DNA of 64,000 nucleotides, taken from positions 1 through 64,000 of the forward strand of contig CAZRMV010000001.1 in NCBI GenBank assembly GCA_964601275.1, written 5' to 3'. A program made the translations under genes and the position numbers. Below the pieces are notes generated by a model, which saw nothing but the letters and a program-made list of their open reading frames with translations, was not told where the DNA came from and ran no database searches. The DNA comes from JAOZPE01 sp964601275 (GTDB taxonomy: Bacteria; Krumholzibacteriota; Krumholzibacteriia; JAJRXK01). Within the stretch, counting starts at the first letter, position 1, and every line of letters begins with the position of its first letter. Below, piece by piece: positions 55,454 through 63,518 of this stretch.

Positions 55454-58400
55454 TCAGAGGATCTTCAGCGAGATCATGAACTCGCGGGAAGGCCGGGTAC
55501 CGTTCCACCAGGCCGAAGCGTAACCCACCGACAGGGTGGAAGACAGGCCGGAGTAGAAGACCAGGTGGAAATCGATCTGCGCTCCCAGGTTGTAGGCCTC
55601 GTGCTGGAAGCTTCCATCGCCGATGTTGCCCACCACCGCCGAAGTGAACACTGCCGGCCGGGCCCAGGTCAGGTAGACGGCGGGAATGCCGAAGCGGCGG
55701 AAGCGCAGCGGGGGAAGGGTCCACTCCACCATCGACTTGAGGTAGTTGGTTCCGGAGAACTCGTTCAGCTCGAGTCCGGGAAACGATTCGAAATCGCGGT
55801 AGCGCTTGATCGAGCCGTGGTCGACAACATTGTTGCCGAACCCCCCGAGGTAGAAGTTGGCGAAGCTGTCATTCCGGTCGCCGAAGGAATACCCTCCCCA
55901 GTTGCGCCACCAGATGGAGGAGTGGTCGATCGGAAGCAGGAATCCCAGGTCGAATCGCCCCCGGAAACTGGAATAGAAGCGGTCGTTGACGAAGTTTCCC
56001 CCGTACCCCGCGTTCCACTTCAGTCCTTTCTCGGCGTCGACGGCGCCGATGGAGCGGCGCAGACGCCGGTAGCGCAGTTCCGCGTGGATGAGAGTGTAGT
56101 TGTCAAAGGTCGCGGCGACGTTCTGGTAGAACGGAGAACGTTCGAGACCTCCGTAGTGGGCCGCTCCCAACGAATACTCCAGGAAGCGGGGCTTGTCGGC
56201 GATGAGATAGTTGTCGTAGTCGACGCTGGCCGACCAGCCCTTGTAGCTTCTCTTGGTCGGGCCGAAGAAGTCGTAGAAATCCGAGAGATTCCAGCTCGCC
56301 TCCAGGGTCCAAGGCCAGGTGGTGAACTTGAACCGGGCGTGGACGAGTTCGTTGTCGGGCAGCGATCCGAAGGGGCTCACCGTCGCGGTGAGAGAGCCGC
56401 CGTTGAGGCCCACCGGATCCATGAAGTTCAATCGGGCGCCCACCGCGGTATGATCCTTGTAGTAGTGGGCCACTGGGTAGAGCGAGGTGACGCCGATGCT
56501 CTTGAACATGTGGTACTCGCCGTGATCGGTGACGAGTGAATCGATCGGGACCTTCGCCGGCGAACCCAGTTTCCACGAACGGACCACCGGGAATCTCTCC
56601 ACCACTTCGTTGCCCAGGTAGCGCACCGCGTTGACGTCGTGGAGGGTCGCATCGGCGATCATCACTGGAATGAAGCCCTTGCTGGTGTACCGGAAGACGA
56701 TGAGCGAATCCTCCAAGGCCGGGATGGGCCGGAAGTACCCGGTCTCCACGTTGGTGACCGCGTCCATCGTCTTTTCACGGGTGTCGAAGCGGAAGACATT
56801 GGAGACCCCGGTCTGGTACGCGGTGCCGTACAGGTAGCGCCCGTCGGGGGAATGCACGAAGTTGGCCGGACCGGTCTTGTCGAACTGGTAGAGCACCTCG
56901 AAGCCGCTGTCGCCCTGGAGCAAGGCGGCGGTTTCCATGCGGACCAGCCGGACGCTCCCGTCGATCTCGCTCATGGCAGCGGTCAGGTATTTCCCGTCCG
57001 GGGACACGTCGAGATCGTAGATGTCGCGGCCGAAGGGCATGCGGATGAGCTCCTGGATGTGGTCCCAGGAGTCCCAAGGCGGGGTGATGCGCACCACCGT
57101 CGACTTTCCGTTGTGATGCTGGATACCCCACAGGGTGTGGTCGGCGCGATTGAGGACGAGATCTCCGGTCCGGAAGTTCTTGATGAGGACGCGGTCCTTG
57201 CCCGTCTCCGGGTCGACCTGGTGGAGATCGCGCCAGTACTTGCTGTTGTTGCTGGTGTAGAAGAGGGTCCGGGAGGAATCGTCCCAGGCGAGGGAGGTCA
57301 CGTAGTAGAGTGCCGGGGTCTGGACGTCGCAGATCCGCCGGGAGTTGCCGGTGACCAGGTCGATGGCCAGAAGGTGCGCGAAATCCCCGGGGAAATTCAC
57401 CGCGACGTACAACTGCTTTCCCAGCGGATCGTAATAGCCCCGGCTGACCGACCCCAGGGGCTTCTGGAAGAGGGTTCGCTCGGCAGTGACGGGGAATTCG
57501 TCGACCCGCGCCAGGTTGTCGCGCTGCCACTGGTGTTCGAACTCGATCCACGCCTTCCACTCTTCATCCAACGAGCGGGAGAAGACCTTGTGGAACTGTT
57601 TCCAGTACCCGGCATGGCTGCCCGGGGATCGCTTGACCCACTCGATGACCTTCTCCGGCCCGTACCGAACCGCCAGATAGCTCATGAACCTCGTGCCATA
57701 GAGGTAGGAATTCTGTCCGATCTGGAAATCGCTGGTGGTTCCTTCCGATTCCAGGCCCACCACGTCGTAGAAGAAGGCGTCGTCGTGGACCATGGCCCGG
57801 AACACCATCTCGTCGTAGCCCCCCAGGCTGCGCCCGATGCCTCCGGCGAGCCAGGTTTCCATGAACACGGCGATTCCCTCGTGATACCAGCGGGGGGCGT
57901 AGCGGCGGGGATTGCTGAGGTAGCTGTAGAGAAGCGACAAGGGTTCCTCGTCGCTGGGTGGCACCTTCCCCAGGAACAGTGAGCGAAAGAAGTCGTCCGC
58001 GCCGGTCGCCTTCTCCGAAGCGACCACGTGGACCAGCTCATGCATCATGACCCAGTTGAAGCGCTCGTTGGTCGGCGAGACCTCGTAGACGTGTTCGTAG
58101 GGTTCGATGCCCAGGGTGATGAAGTTGTTGGGGATGGTCGAGGTGCCCGCGTAGCCGTAGTCGTCGAAATCCTGGAAGAGGATGGTCACCTCTTCGGTGG
58201 GAGTGTAGTCGAAGAAGTGCTCGTAGAAGGCCATCGCGTTCTCGTAGCTGCGGGCAAGGTGGGGCAGTACATAGGAATGTTCTCGATCGTAGTAGACGAT
58301 TCTCAGGTCGGGAGTCTTGAGTTCATACCAGCCCAACTGCGCGCGGCAGGTCCGCGGCACGAGGGGCAAGAGGAGCAGGAGCGAAGCGAACAACCCGGCC

Positions 58401-58459
58401 AGGAGAGCCGAGCTGCTTCGGAGGAAGAATGGGCGGCGCGGCGCGTAGGATCGTTCCAT
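55454..58459 (-). CDS. Exported gluzincin-like protease fused to beta-propeller and outer-membrane barrel
   Basis: 1001 residues. Signal peptide (residues 15-40). Residues 45-260 form a metallopeptidase domain: HELVH (His140, Glu141, His144) in WVMMHELVHVVAS and the third ligand Glu194 in WYHEGIAVFMETW, the M1/gluzincin order. Residues about 280-590 have WD40/DPP-like blades (LYVAVNFPGDFAHLLAIDL, LDVSPDGKYLTAAMSEIDG, VHSPDGRYLYGTAYQTG). Residues 640-1001 are amphipathic strands of an outer-membrane barrel (GYGGNFVNDRFYSSFRGRF; WWRNWGGYSFGDR). So the protease would sit on the outer membrane. ATG 58459; no clear RBS. Between the repeat protein and PrsW on one strand. Confidence 0.85.
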   Translation of the reverse strand: MERSYAPRRPFFLRSSSALLAGLFASLLLLLPLVPRTCRAQLGWYELKTPDLRIVYYDREHSYVLPHLARSYENAMAFYEHFFDYTPTEEVTILFQDFDDYGYAGTSTIPNNFITLGIEPYEHVYEVSPTNERFNWVMMHELVHVVASEKATGADDFFRSLFLGKVPPSDEEPLSLLYSYLSNPRRYAPRWYHEGIAVFMETWLAGGIGRSLGGYDEMVFRAMVHDDAFFYDVVGLESEGTTSDFQIGQNSYLYGTRFMSYLAVRYGPEKVIEWVKRSPGSHAGYWKQFHKVFSRSLDEEWKAWIEFEHQWQRDNLARVDEFPVTAERTLFQKPLGSVSRGYYDPLGKQLYVAVNFPGDFAHLLAIDLVTGNSRRICDVQTPALYYVTSLAWDDSSRTLFYTSNNSKYWRDLHQVDPETGKDRVLIKNFRTGDLVLNRADHTLWGIQHHNGKSTVVRITPPWDSWDHIQELIRMPFGRDIYDLDVSPDGKYLTAAMSEIDGSVRLVRMETAALLQGDSGFEVLYQFDKTGPANFVHSPDGRYLYGTAYQTGVSNVFRFDTREKTMDAVTNVETGYFRPIPALEDSLIVFRYTSKGFIPVMIADATLHDVNAVRYLGNEVVERFPVVRSWKLGSPAKVPIDSLVTDHGEYHMFKSIGVTSLYPVAHYYKDHTAVGARLNFMDPVGLNGGSLTATVSPFGSLPDNELVHARFKFTTWPWTLEASWNLSDFYDFFGPTKRSYKGWSASVDYDNYLIADKPRFLEYSLGAAHYGGLERSPFYQNVAATFDNYTLIHAELRYRRLRRSIGAVDAEKGLKWNAGYGGNFVNDRFYSSFRGRFDLGFLLPIDHSSIWWRNWGGYSFGDRNDSFANFYLGGFGNNVVDHGSIKRYRDFESFPGLELNEFSGTNYLKSMVEWTLPPLRFRRFGIPAVYLTWARPAVFTSAVVGNIGDGSFQHEAYNLGAQIDFHLVFYSGLSSTLSVGYASAWWNGTRPSREFMISLKIL

Positions 58460-58506
58460 GGTCACCGGTGTGGGCGAGAGAAGCGGCGGTCGCGGGAAAC
58501 GGGGAC

Positions 58507-58551
58507 GCTCCGGCGGGAGACCGGAGCATCCCCGGGACCAGACCAGGTCCC
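58507..58551. repeat. Two adjacent GC-rich hairpins
   Basis: GCTCCGG-N7-CCGGAGC (58507-58527) and GGGACC-N6-GGTCCC (58534-58551), both perfect, in the 119-bp gap between the repeat protein and the protease/barrel gene. No T-run. They may attenuate or stabilise the transcript between the two genes. Confidence 0.45.
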
Positions 58552-58578
58552 CAGGCGAGAGTTCCCGCGGCGAGAGGT

Positions 58579-59478
58579 CTACTGGGCGCGGACGAAGGAG
58601 CGGCCCATCAGGCTGGCTTTCTCCTGCACGGAGGAGCGGCCCATCAGGCTGGCTTTCTCCTGCAAGGAGGCGCGGCCCATCAGGCTGGCCTTCTCCTGCA
58701 NNNNNNNNNNNNNNNNNNNNNNNNNNNNNNNNNNNNNNNNNNNNNNNNNNNNNNNNNNNNNNNNNNNNNNNNNNNNNNNNNNNNNNNNNNNNNNNNNNNN
58801 GCCCATCAGGCTGGCCTTCTCCTGCAGGCTGAGGCGATCGAGCATCGAGAGTTTCTCCTGCATGTTGGCGCGCTCGAAGAGAGCGATCTTCCCCTGGACA
58901 TCGGCGCGGCCGAGCAGGCTCTGCTTCTCCTGCATGGTGGCGCGATCCAGCATCGCGGCCTTCTCCTGCATCGAGGCGCGTCCGAAGAGCGCGGCCTTCC
59001 CCTGGAGGGAGACGCGGCCGAGGATGTTCATCTTCTCCTGCAGGGAGGCGCGTTCGAAGAGACCGGCCTTCTCCTGCGCGGAGGCCCGGCCCAACATCGC
59101 GGTTCTCTCCTGCAGGGAGGCGCGCTCGAAGAGAGCGACCTTTCCCTGCAGATCGGCGCGACCGAACATCGCGGCTCTCTCCTGCAGGTTGGCGCGCTCG
59201 AAGAGAGCGACCTTGCCCCGCACGTCCAGTCGACCGAGCAGGCTCTGCTTCTCCTGCAAGGAAAGCCGGTTCCAATCATCCTGTCGGATGCCGGTCTTGC
59301 CCATCAGGCTGGCCCTCTCCTGCAGGCTGAGGCGATCGAGCATCGAGACCCGCTCCTGCACGGGCGCGCTGTCGAAGAAGCTGGCTTTCTCCTGCATCGA
59401 GACCCGGCCCATGAGGCTGGCCCTCTCCTGCGGAGTCAGGCGTTCCAGCAGCGACACCTTTTCCTGCACCGAGGTGCG
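58579..59478 (-). repeat. 36-bp coding tandem repeat array
   Basis: About 22 visible units (19 on the 5' side of the gap, one degenerate at 10 residues, and just over two plus a partial on the 3' side). CTCCTGCA recurs every 36 bp on the plus strand. Units next to the gap are nearly identical (QEKASLMG), those nearer the N-terminus more diverged. Some units alternate ending in LFE and ending in LG, giving a 72-bp higher-order period. Confidence 0.9.
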
Positions 59479-59745
59479 GCCGAGGACGTTGGTCATCTCC
59501 TCGAGGGCGCCGGGCTCGTTGAACCACTCGGCGGCCGCCGCGGCGTCCGATCCGGCGGCGTTCTCTCCCTCCAGGATGATGTCCTCGGGATGGATCTGGT
59601 CGGAGCGGTACTTCTCGACCGTGCCGATGGCTCCGGAGACCTCTTCCTTCGGCGGGAAGGTGTTCTGGTTGATGGCGAAGTAACCGATCACCGCCAGGAC
59701 GACGATGAACAGGATGACGAAGGTGGGACGGGATTTGCTCGACAT
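58579..59745 (-). CDS. Membrane-anchored protein of 12-residue tandem repeats (contains assembly gap)
   Basis: At least 350 known residues, total length unknown because 100 N interrupt it. Residues 8-25 are one membrane helix (FVILFIVVLAVIGYFAI), no cleavage site evident; then a linker with GTVEKYRSDQIHPED and an Ala-rich stretch. From residue 90 to the end it is made of 12-residue units near R-A-S-L-Q-E-K-A-S-L-M-G. Each unit has S-x-Q-E, a helix N-cap box, and a final Gly/Glu/Asp before the next Arg, so a chain of short helices is plausible. RBS GGAGAGG 6 nt before ATG 59745. On the same strand, 161 bp after the anti-sigma gene. No known domain recognised. Confidence 0.8.
   Translation of the reverse strand: MSSKSRPTFVILFIVVLAVIGYFAINQNTFPPKEEVSGAIGTVEKYRSDQIHPEDIILEGENAAGSDAAAAAEWFNEPGALEEMTNVLGRTSVQEKVSLLERLTPQERASLMGRVSMQEKASFFDSAPVQERVSMLDRLSLQERASLMGKTGIRQDDWNRLSLQEKQSLLGRLDVRGKVALFERANLQERAAMFGRADLQGKVALFERASLQERTAMLGRASAQEKAGLFERASLQEKMNILGRVSLQGKAALFGRASMQEKAAMLDRATMQEKQSLLGRADVQGKIALFERANMQEKLSMLDRLSLQEKASLMGXXXXXXXXXXXXXXXXXXXXXXXXXXXXXXXXXXQEKASLMGRASLQEKASLMGRSSVQEKASLMGRSFVRAQ
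58701..58800. other. Assembly gap of 100 N
   Basis: Exactly 100 N, a conventional placeholder for unknown length. Both edges end in the same repeat unit (the plus-strand words GCCCATCAGGCTGG and TTCTCCTGCA), so the gap is the collapsed part of the repeat array. The open frame across it proves nothing about the true length. Confidence 0.98.
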
Positions 59746-59906
59746 CTGGGACCTCTCCTTGTTCTGGTTCTTCGGCGTTTTTCTCGTTCCTGGAGAATAC
59801 CGCCTCCGAAACCACATACAGGCGTGGTGGGGAAAAGTTGGGCGTCTCCGAGGATTTTTCTCCGGCTTGTCGCCCGGAGGGTCCGGCTCTCGAAGCGGCC
59901 GGGGGA

Positions 59907-60680
59907 TCAGGGTTGGGTGATGGTCTTGCGTAGGAGCAGCTCGTGGTCCTGGAAGACCGAGAATTCCAGCGACTCGGGCGCGTCGTTGAGGCGGGTGAAG
60001 GAGAGGAGCCAATGGTCCGCGGCAAGCTGGCGGACCCTGATTCTCCCGCGGGCGCTTCGAAGACCCTCGAGGGCGGTGGCCTCGACGGCCATGACCGACA
60101 AACCGGTGGGATCCCAGGCAAGATCCCATTCGATGGCTGCATCCGGCTTCAGGATGACCTCGACAATGAGGTCATCGCCACGGGCGGTCCAGCGGATCCG
60201 GCCGCTGACGGAGGGGAGCCCGACCCGAAGGGAAGCAGCCGGGGACCCGCTCTTCCCGGACGTCGGTACATCCATTGTGCCACCGATCCGGTGGATGTCA
60301 ATGGGGGGCGCCCCGGAAAGTCCGCCTCCGAGCCACCAGCCCAGGGCCACTCCGGCCACCAGGACCGCCGCCGCCCGGTAGATCGTCCGCCACCATACCA
60401 GCGACCGGAGGCCGGAAAGGGGCGAAATGGGGTCGGGGCGCCGCGTTTCTGGTCGACCTCCCTTCTGCGCGATGGCCGTCTGGATCCGTTCCTTCAGCTC
60501 CCCCGACGGGGTCGCTTCCGCCTGTTCCAGAAGGCCCCGCGCGATGCGCTCCAGGTCGCGGGCGAAGCTGCGCGCCGCTTCGTCCCGCCGGAGGACCTCC
60601 TCCAGTTCGCGCCGCTGCGACGGAGAGATCTCCCCATCGATCCTGAGGTTGATGAGTTCCATCGTGCGGGCATCGATCAT
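59907..60680 (-). CDS. Membrane anti-sigma factor
   Basis: 257 residues: a cytosolic N-terminal domain of helices (IDARTMELINLRIDGEIS, residues 2-19, and ELEEVLRRDEAARSFARDLE) typical of anti-sigma domains, one membrane helix at about 101-120 (YRAAAVLVAGVALGWWLGG), and a beta-rich outer domain ending LLLRKTITQP. The zinc motif His-x3-Cys-x2-Cys of ZAS proteins is absent. ATG 60680 overlaps the sigma-factor stop (ATGA) and has GGAGGGG eight nt upstream, so I prefer it to GTG 60689. Coupled translation with the sigma factor is the classic arrangement. Confidence 0.85.
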   Translation of the reverse strand: MIDARTMELINLRIDGEISPSQRRELEEVLRRDEAARSFARDLERIARGLLEQAEATPSGELKERIQTAIAQKGGRPETRRPDPISPLSGLRSLVWWRTIYRAAAVLVAGVALGWWLGGGLSGAPPIDIHRIGGTMDVPTSGKSGSPAASLRVGLPSVSGRIRWTARGDDLIVEVILKPDAAIEWDLAWDPTGLSVMAVEATALEGLRSARGRIRVRQLAADHWLLSFTRLNDAPESLEFSVFQDHELLLRKTITQP

Positions 60681-61246
60681 GTGAGACACCCCTCCTTCGC
60701 CAGGATCTCCCGCAGCTGCTGCCGCGCGCTGAAGAGGCGGGACTTGACCGTCTTCACCGGCAACTGCAGTGCCTCGGCGATCTCCGCGTAGGAGAACCCG
60801 GAGAAGTGCCGCAGCAGCAGGACCAGCTGTTGGTCGGGGCTGAGTTTCCCGATGCCGTCGGACAGGTGCTGTTTCAACTCGACCGAGCAGTATTCCTCCT
60901 CCGGTCCGGCGAGGGTGGAGACCAGCCGCGATCTCCGGTCGAGTTCGTCGACATCCTGGTGGTCCTGGCGGTGACGCTTCATCTTCCGGCAGTGGTTGAG
61001 GCTCTCATTCATCGCGATCCGGTAGAGCCAGGAGAAGAACGGGCGCTGCGGATCATACGAATCAAGGTTTTCGTAGATCTTCAGGAAGACGGACTGCGCG
61101 ATATCCAAGGCATCCTCGACATTTCGGGCCATGCTGTAGGCCAGGTGGAACACCGGGCCCTGGTATCTGTCCACGATCTTCCCGAAGGCGCGGTCGTCCC
61201 CCTGGAGACTGCGCTCGACGAGAAGGGTGTCGTCATGGGCATTCAT
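60677..61246 (-). CDS. ECF-type RNA polymerase sigma factor
   Basis: 189 residues. Region 2: FGKIVDRYQGPVFHLAYSMA with DALDIAQSVFLKIYENL and FSWLYRIAMNESLNHCR (promoter -10 recognition and core binding). Region 4: LSPDQQLVLLLRHFSGFSYAEIAEALQLP and VKSRLFSARQQLRE, a helix-turn-helix for the -35. No region 1 or 3, so group IV. ATG 61246. Sequestered by the coupled anti-sigma factor downstream. Its target promoters are not evident in the window. Confidence 0.95.
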   Translation of the reverse strand: MNAHDDTLLVERSLQGDDRAFGKIVDRYQGPVFHLAYSMARNVEDALDIAQSVFLKIYENLDSYDPQRPFFSWLYRIAMNESLNHCRKMKRHRQDHQDVDELDRRSRLVSTLAGPEEEYCSVELKQHLSDGIGKLSPDQQLVLLLRHFSGFSYAEIAEALQLPVKTVKSRLFSARQQLREILAKEGCLT

Positions 61247-61338
61247 CGATCACATACAGTCCGGGGACGGAAAGGTTGGTCCCCATCTGGAATTTCCCGG
61301 GGAGCTCGGGCAGTGGAGGAGGGGGAATCCTGGACTCC

Positions 61339-61626
61339 TCAGTCGTCCATGGGGAAGACCTGTTCCAGCCCGGTGATCCGAAAGAGTTCCCGGACGTGGT
61401 CGTTCGCGTTGACGAGGGAGATCCGGTGGCTGGACTCCATCATCTTCTTCTGGAGGCCCACCAACAGTCCCAGTCCGGCGCTGGAGATGTAGCGCAGACC
61501 GGCCAGATCGATGCGATAGTCCTCGTCGCGGTTCTCCAGCTCGGCGCGGATCCGGTCGACGTGATACGCGGTCAGGCTTCCGGAGAAGGCGACATCGCCA
61601 TGGTCATCCACGGAGATCTGGAACAT
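61339..61626 (-). CDS. STAS-domain anti-sigma-factor antagonist-like protein
   Basis: 95 residues, a single STAS domain: FSGSLTAYHVDRIRAEL, then YRIDLAGLRYISSAGLGLLVGLQK, where Ser49 matches the phosphorylated Ser of SpoIIAA/RsbV, and RISLVNANDHVRELFRITGL. Such proteins switch partners depending on phosphorylation by a serine kinase; none is in the window. ECF anti-sigma factors do not normally use STAS antagonists, so its place 92 bp before the sigma gene on the same strand is unusual. ATG 61626. Confidence 0.92.
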   Translation of the reverse strand: MFQISVDDHGDVAFSGSLTAYHVDRIRAELENRDEDYRIDLAGLRYISSAGLGLLVGLQKKMMESSHRISLVNANDHVRELFRITGLEQVFPMDD

Positions 61627-61995
61627 GGGCGCGTCTCGTTCCCGGGGAAGAAGGCCGTCTCACCGGTCCTGGGGTGAGGGGTCTCCGGGACTGCCACGGG
61701 CGCATCCCGGGAGTTCATCGCTTCCATCCTACCAGCGGAGAGTCCGCGTGTCTGCCCTCGGGTGCCGAAGGTCCATCAACGGACCAGTGGGCCGCCCGGT
61801 CCCCGCGGACCGAAGGACGCTCCGGCCGGCTCCAGGCACCCGAAACCCGGCGGGTTGGCCCCGGGGATTGGGCCTTTACACCGCCCGGCGGTTCCTGGAG
61901 ACTGGGACCGGTCTCGCCTCCACCCTGCCCGCGCGATGGGGTGGTGGGTGAGGGTTTCCCGTGGTGCGCTTCCCCTTCCTTCAGAGGCCCGATCC
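61627..61995. promoter_or_regulatory. 369-bp divergent intergenic region
   Basis: Between the STAS gene (minus) and an exported protein gene (plus). No credible gene; I see no clear promoter, repeat or hairpin apart from general GC-richness. Confidence 0.4.
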
Positions 61996-63498
61996 ATGCG
62001 TTGCAGATCCTTTCGTTCGACTTCCCTTCTGTTGGTCTCGGTGGCCTTTGCCGGCGCGCTCCTGATCGCGCCGTGCGCCTCCGCCCAGATCGACATCCAG
62101 CGGAAGGTGCCCTGCTGTGATCTCTACGGGACCACCGGGGTGGTCTGGGTCGGGGAGGATTCCCTGATGAGCTTCGAGAAGCTGGCCGCCTATTGCGCCC
62201 CGGTCCTGGAGTTCTCTCCCGACGAGCCCCTCCTGCGCGATATCGAGGACCGCAGTCGGATCGATCTTCCCACCGTGTTTCCCTTCGAGAAGAGAAGCGA
62301 CGGGCCGGTGGTCCACTACCGCGTGCGTACCCTTCTCACCGACAAGGAGGGAACGGTCTACCAGCGTGCCGACGACGACCTCAACGCTTCCATCATCGAC
62401 CTGAGCAAGGTCAGCGGCGTCGATCTCGACTTCTTCTTCTACTACCCATCCGAGGAGGGACTGGGGCGCCACCAGCACGACGTGGAATCGGCCGAGATGA
62501 AGATCGCGGTGGTCCGCCAGACCGACTGCGAGAAATGCCGCTTCGCCATCCTGATCCACCGGGTCGTGGCCAAGGCGCACGGAATCCTCTGGTACGACAA
62601 CACCCTCACCCTGAACCGGGACACCGTCCTGCCCATCCACCTCTTCGTGGAAGAGGGAAAACATGCCAGTTGCACCGATCAGAACGGGGATGGCTACTAC
62701 ATGCCCGGATACGACGTGAATGAACGGGTGAACGATGCCTGGGGCGTACGGGACATCATGCGCACCGGCGCGCTCTATACCGGGGGATACCAGGGGTGGC
62801 AGACCAAGGTGCGTCGAAAGGAGGACAGGGTCTTCCCGCCGCTGCCGGCGGATTCCCCGAGCCACGATCGCTGGGTGGAAGACGGCATCTACGCCAAGGG
62901 GCATGCCATCTATTCGCTGCGGCCCTTTCCCACCGTAGCCGCCGCGCGGGCCTACGCGGACAGCACCGGTGACCAGGCGATCATGCGCTTCGTCGAGAAA
63001 GGCCATTACGGCTGGCCCGAGGTTGTCGCCGACAGCGACCTGCGCGAGGTCGGACGATGGATGGACGAAGAGAACTTCGTGAAATCGATCTCCATTTCGT
63101 TGCGGGTCGACAACGACGTCGGAATCTCCTTCATCTTCCCCCTGTTCATCATCAAGAACTTCAATGAACCCATCAGCGGGGGCTGGCTGGTCAACCGCAT
63201 CTACTTCAAGGACGAGGGATTGAAGGATTTCGGCTGGAACATCCTCTATACCCCTTCGGCCTCGCGTTGGGTCGACAGCTACTTCTCAGCCGGACTGGAG
63301 ACCGATCACGATCTCTCCCGGACCTTTTTCGCGAGCGAGTTCGGGGTGAAGCTCCGCTTCAATGTGGCCGAGAGTCCGGTGAAGTTCCTCAAGTCCATCA
63401 CCGATTTCTGGGGGATCCGGCTGGGGATCCGCTATCTGGGCTACAACAGTTTCAACGACCTCGGGTACGTGATGGAGTTCGGAGCCGGGACCTTCTAG
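61996..63498 (+). CDS. Exported protein of unknown function
   Basis: 500 residues. Signal peptide 1-30 (LLLVSVAFAGALLIAPCASAQ). Mature N-terminus has KVPCCDLYG; the middle is rich in conserved-looking polar motifs (VDLDFFFYYPSEEGLGRHQHDVES; CEKCRFAILIHRVVAKAHGILWYDN; LPIHLFVEEGKHASC), with several His/Asp/Glu that resemble the metal-site pattern of Vps62/plant-type hydrolase-like proteins, but I cannot name the family. The C-terminal 120 residues are amphipathic strands (FSAGLETDHDLSRTFFAS; IRLGIRYLGYNSFND) ending in Phe, so an outer-membrane barrel or surface domain is likely. ATG 61996 with AGAGGCCC upstream. Confidence 0.65.
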   Translation: MRCRSFRSTSLLLVSVAFAGALLIAPCASAQIDIQRKVPCCDLYGTTGVVWVGEDSLMSFEKLAAYCAPVLEFSPDEPLLRDIEDRSRIDLPTVFPFEKRSDGPVVHYRVRTLLTDKEGTVYQRADDDLNASIIDLSKVSGVDLDFFFYYPSEEGLGRHQHDVESAEMKIAVVRQTDCEKCRFAILIHRVVAKAHGILWYDNTLTLNRDTVLPIHLFVEEGKHASCTDQNGDGYYMPGYDVNERVNDAWGVRDIMRTGALYTGGYQGWQTKVRRKEDRVFPPLPADSPSHDRWVEDGIYAKGHAIYSLRPFPTVAAARAYADSTGDQAIMRFVEKGHYGWPEVVADSDLREVGRWMDEENFVKSISISLRVDNDVGISFIFPLFIIKNFNEPISGGWLVNRIYFKDEGLKDFGWNILYTPSASRWVDSYFSAGLETDHDLSRTFFASEFGVKLRFNVAESPVKFLKSITDFWGIRLGIRYLGYNSFNDLGYVMEFGAGTF

Positions 63499-63518
63499 GA
63501 ACGCGACCAGGAGGGGAC

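Noticed and set aside
58579..59478. CRISPR-like array with 36-bp repeats
   Set aside because: There are no unique spacers; the 36-bp units are contiguous, degenerate and in frame as 12-residue protein repeats.
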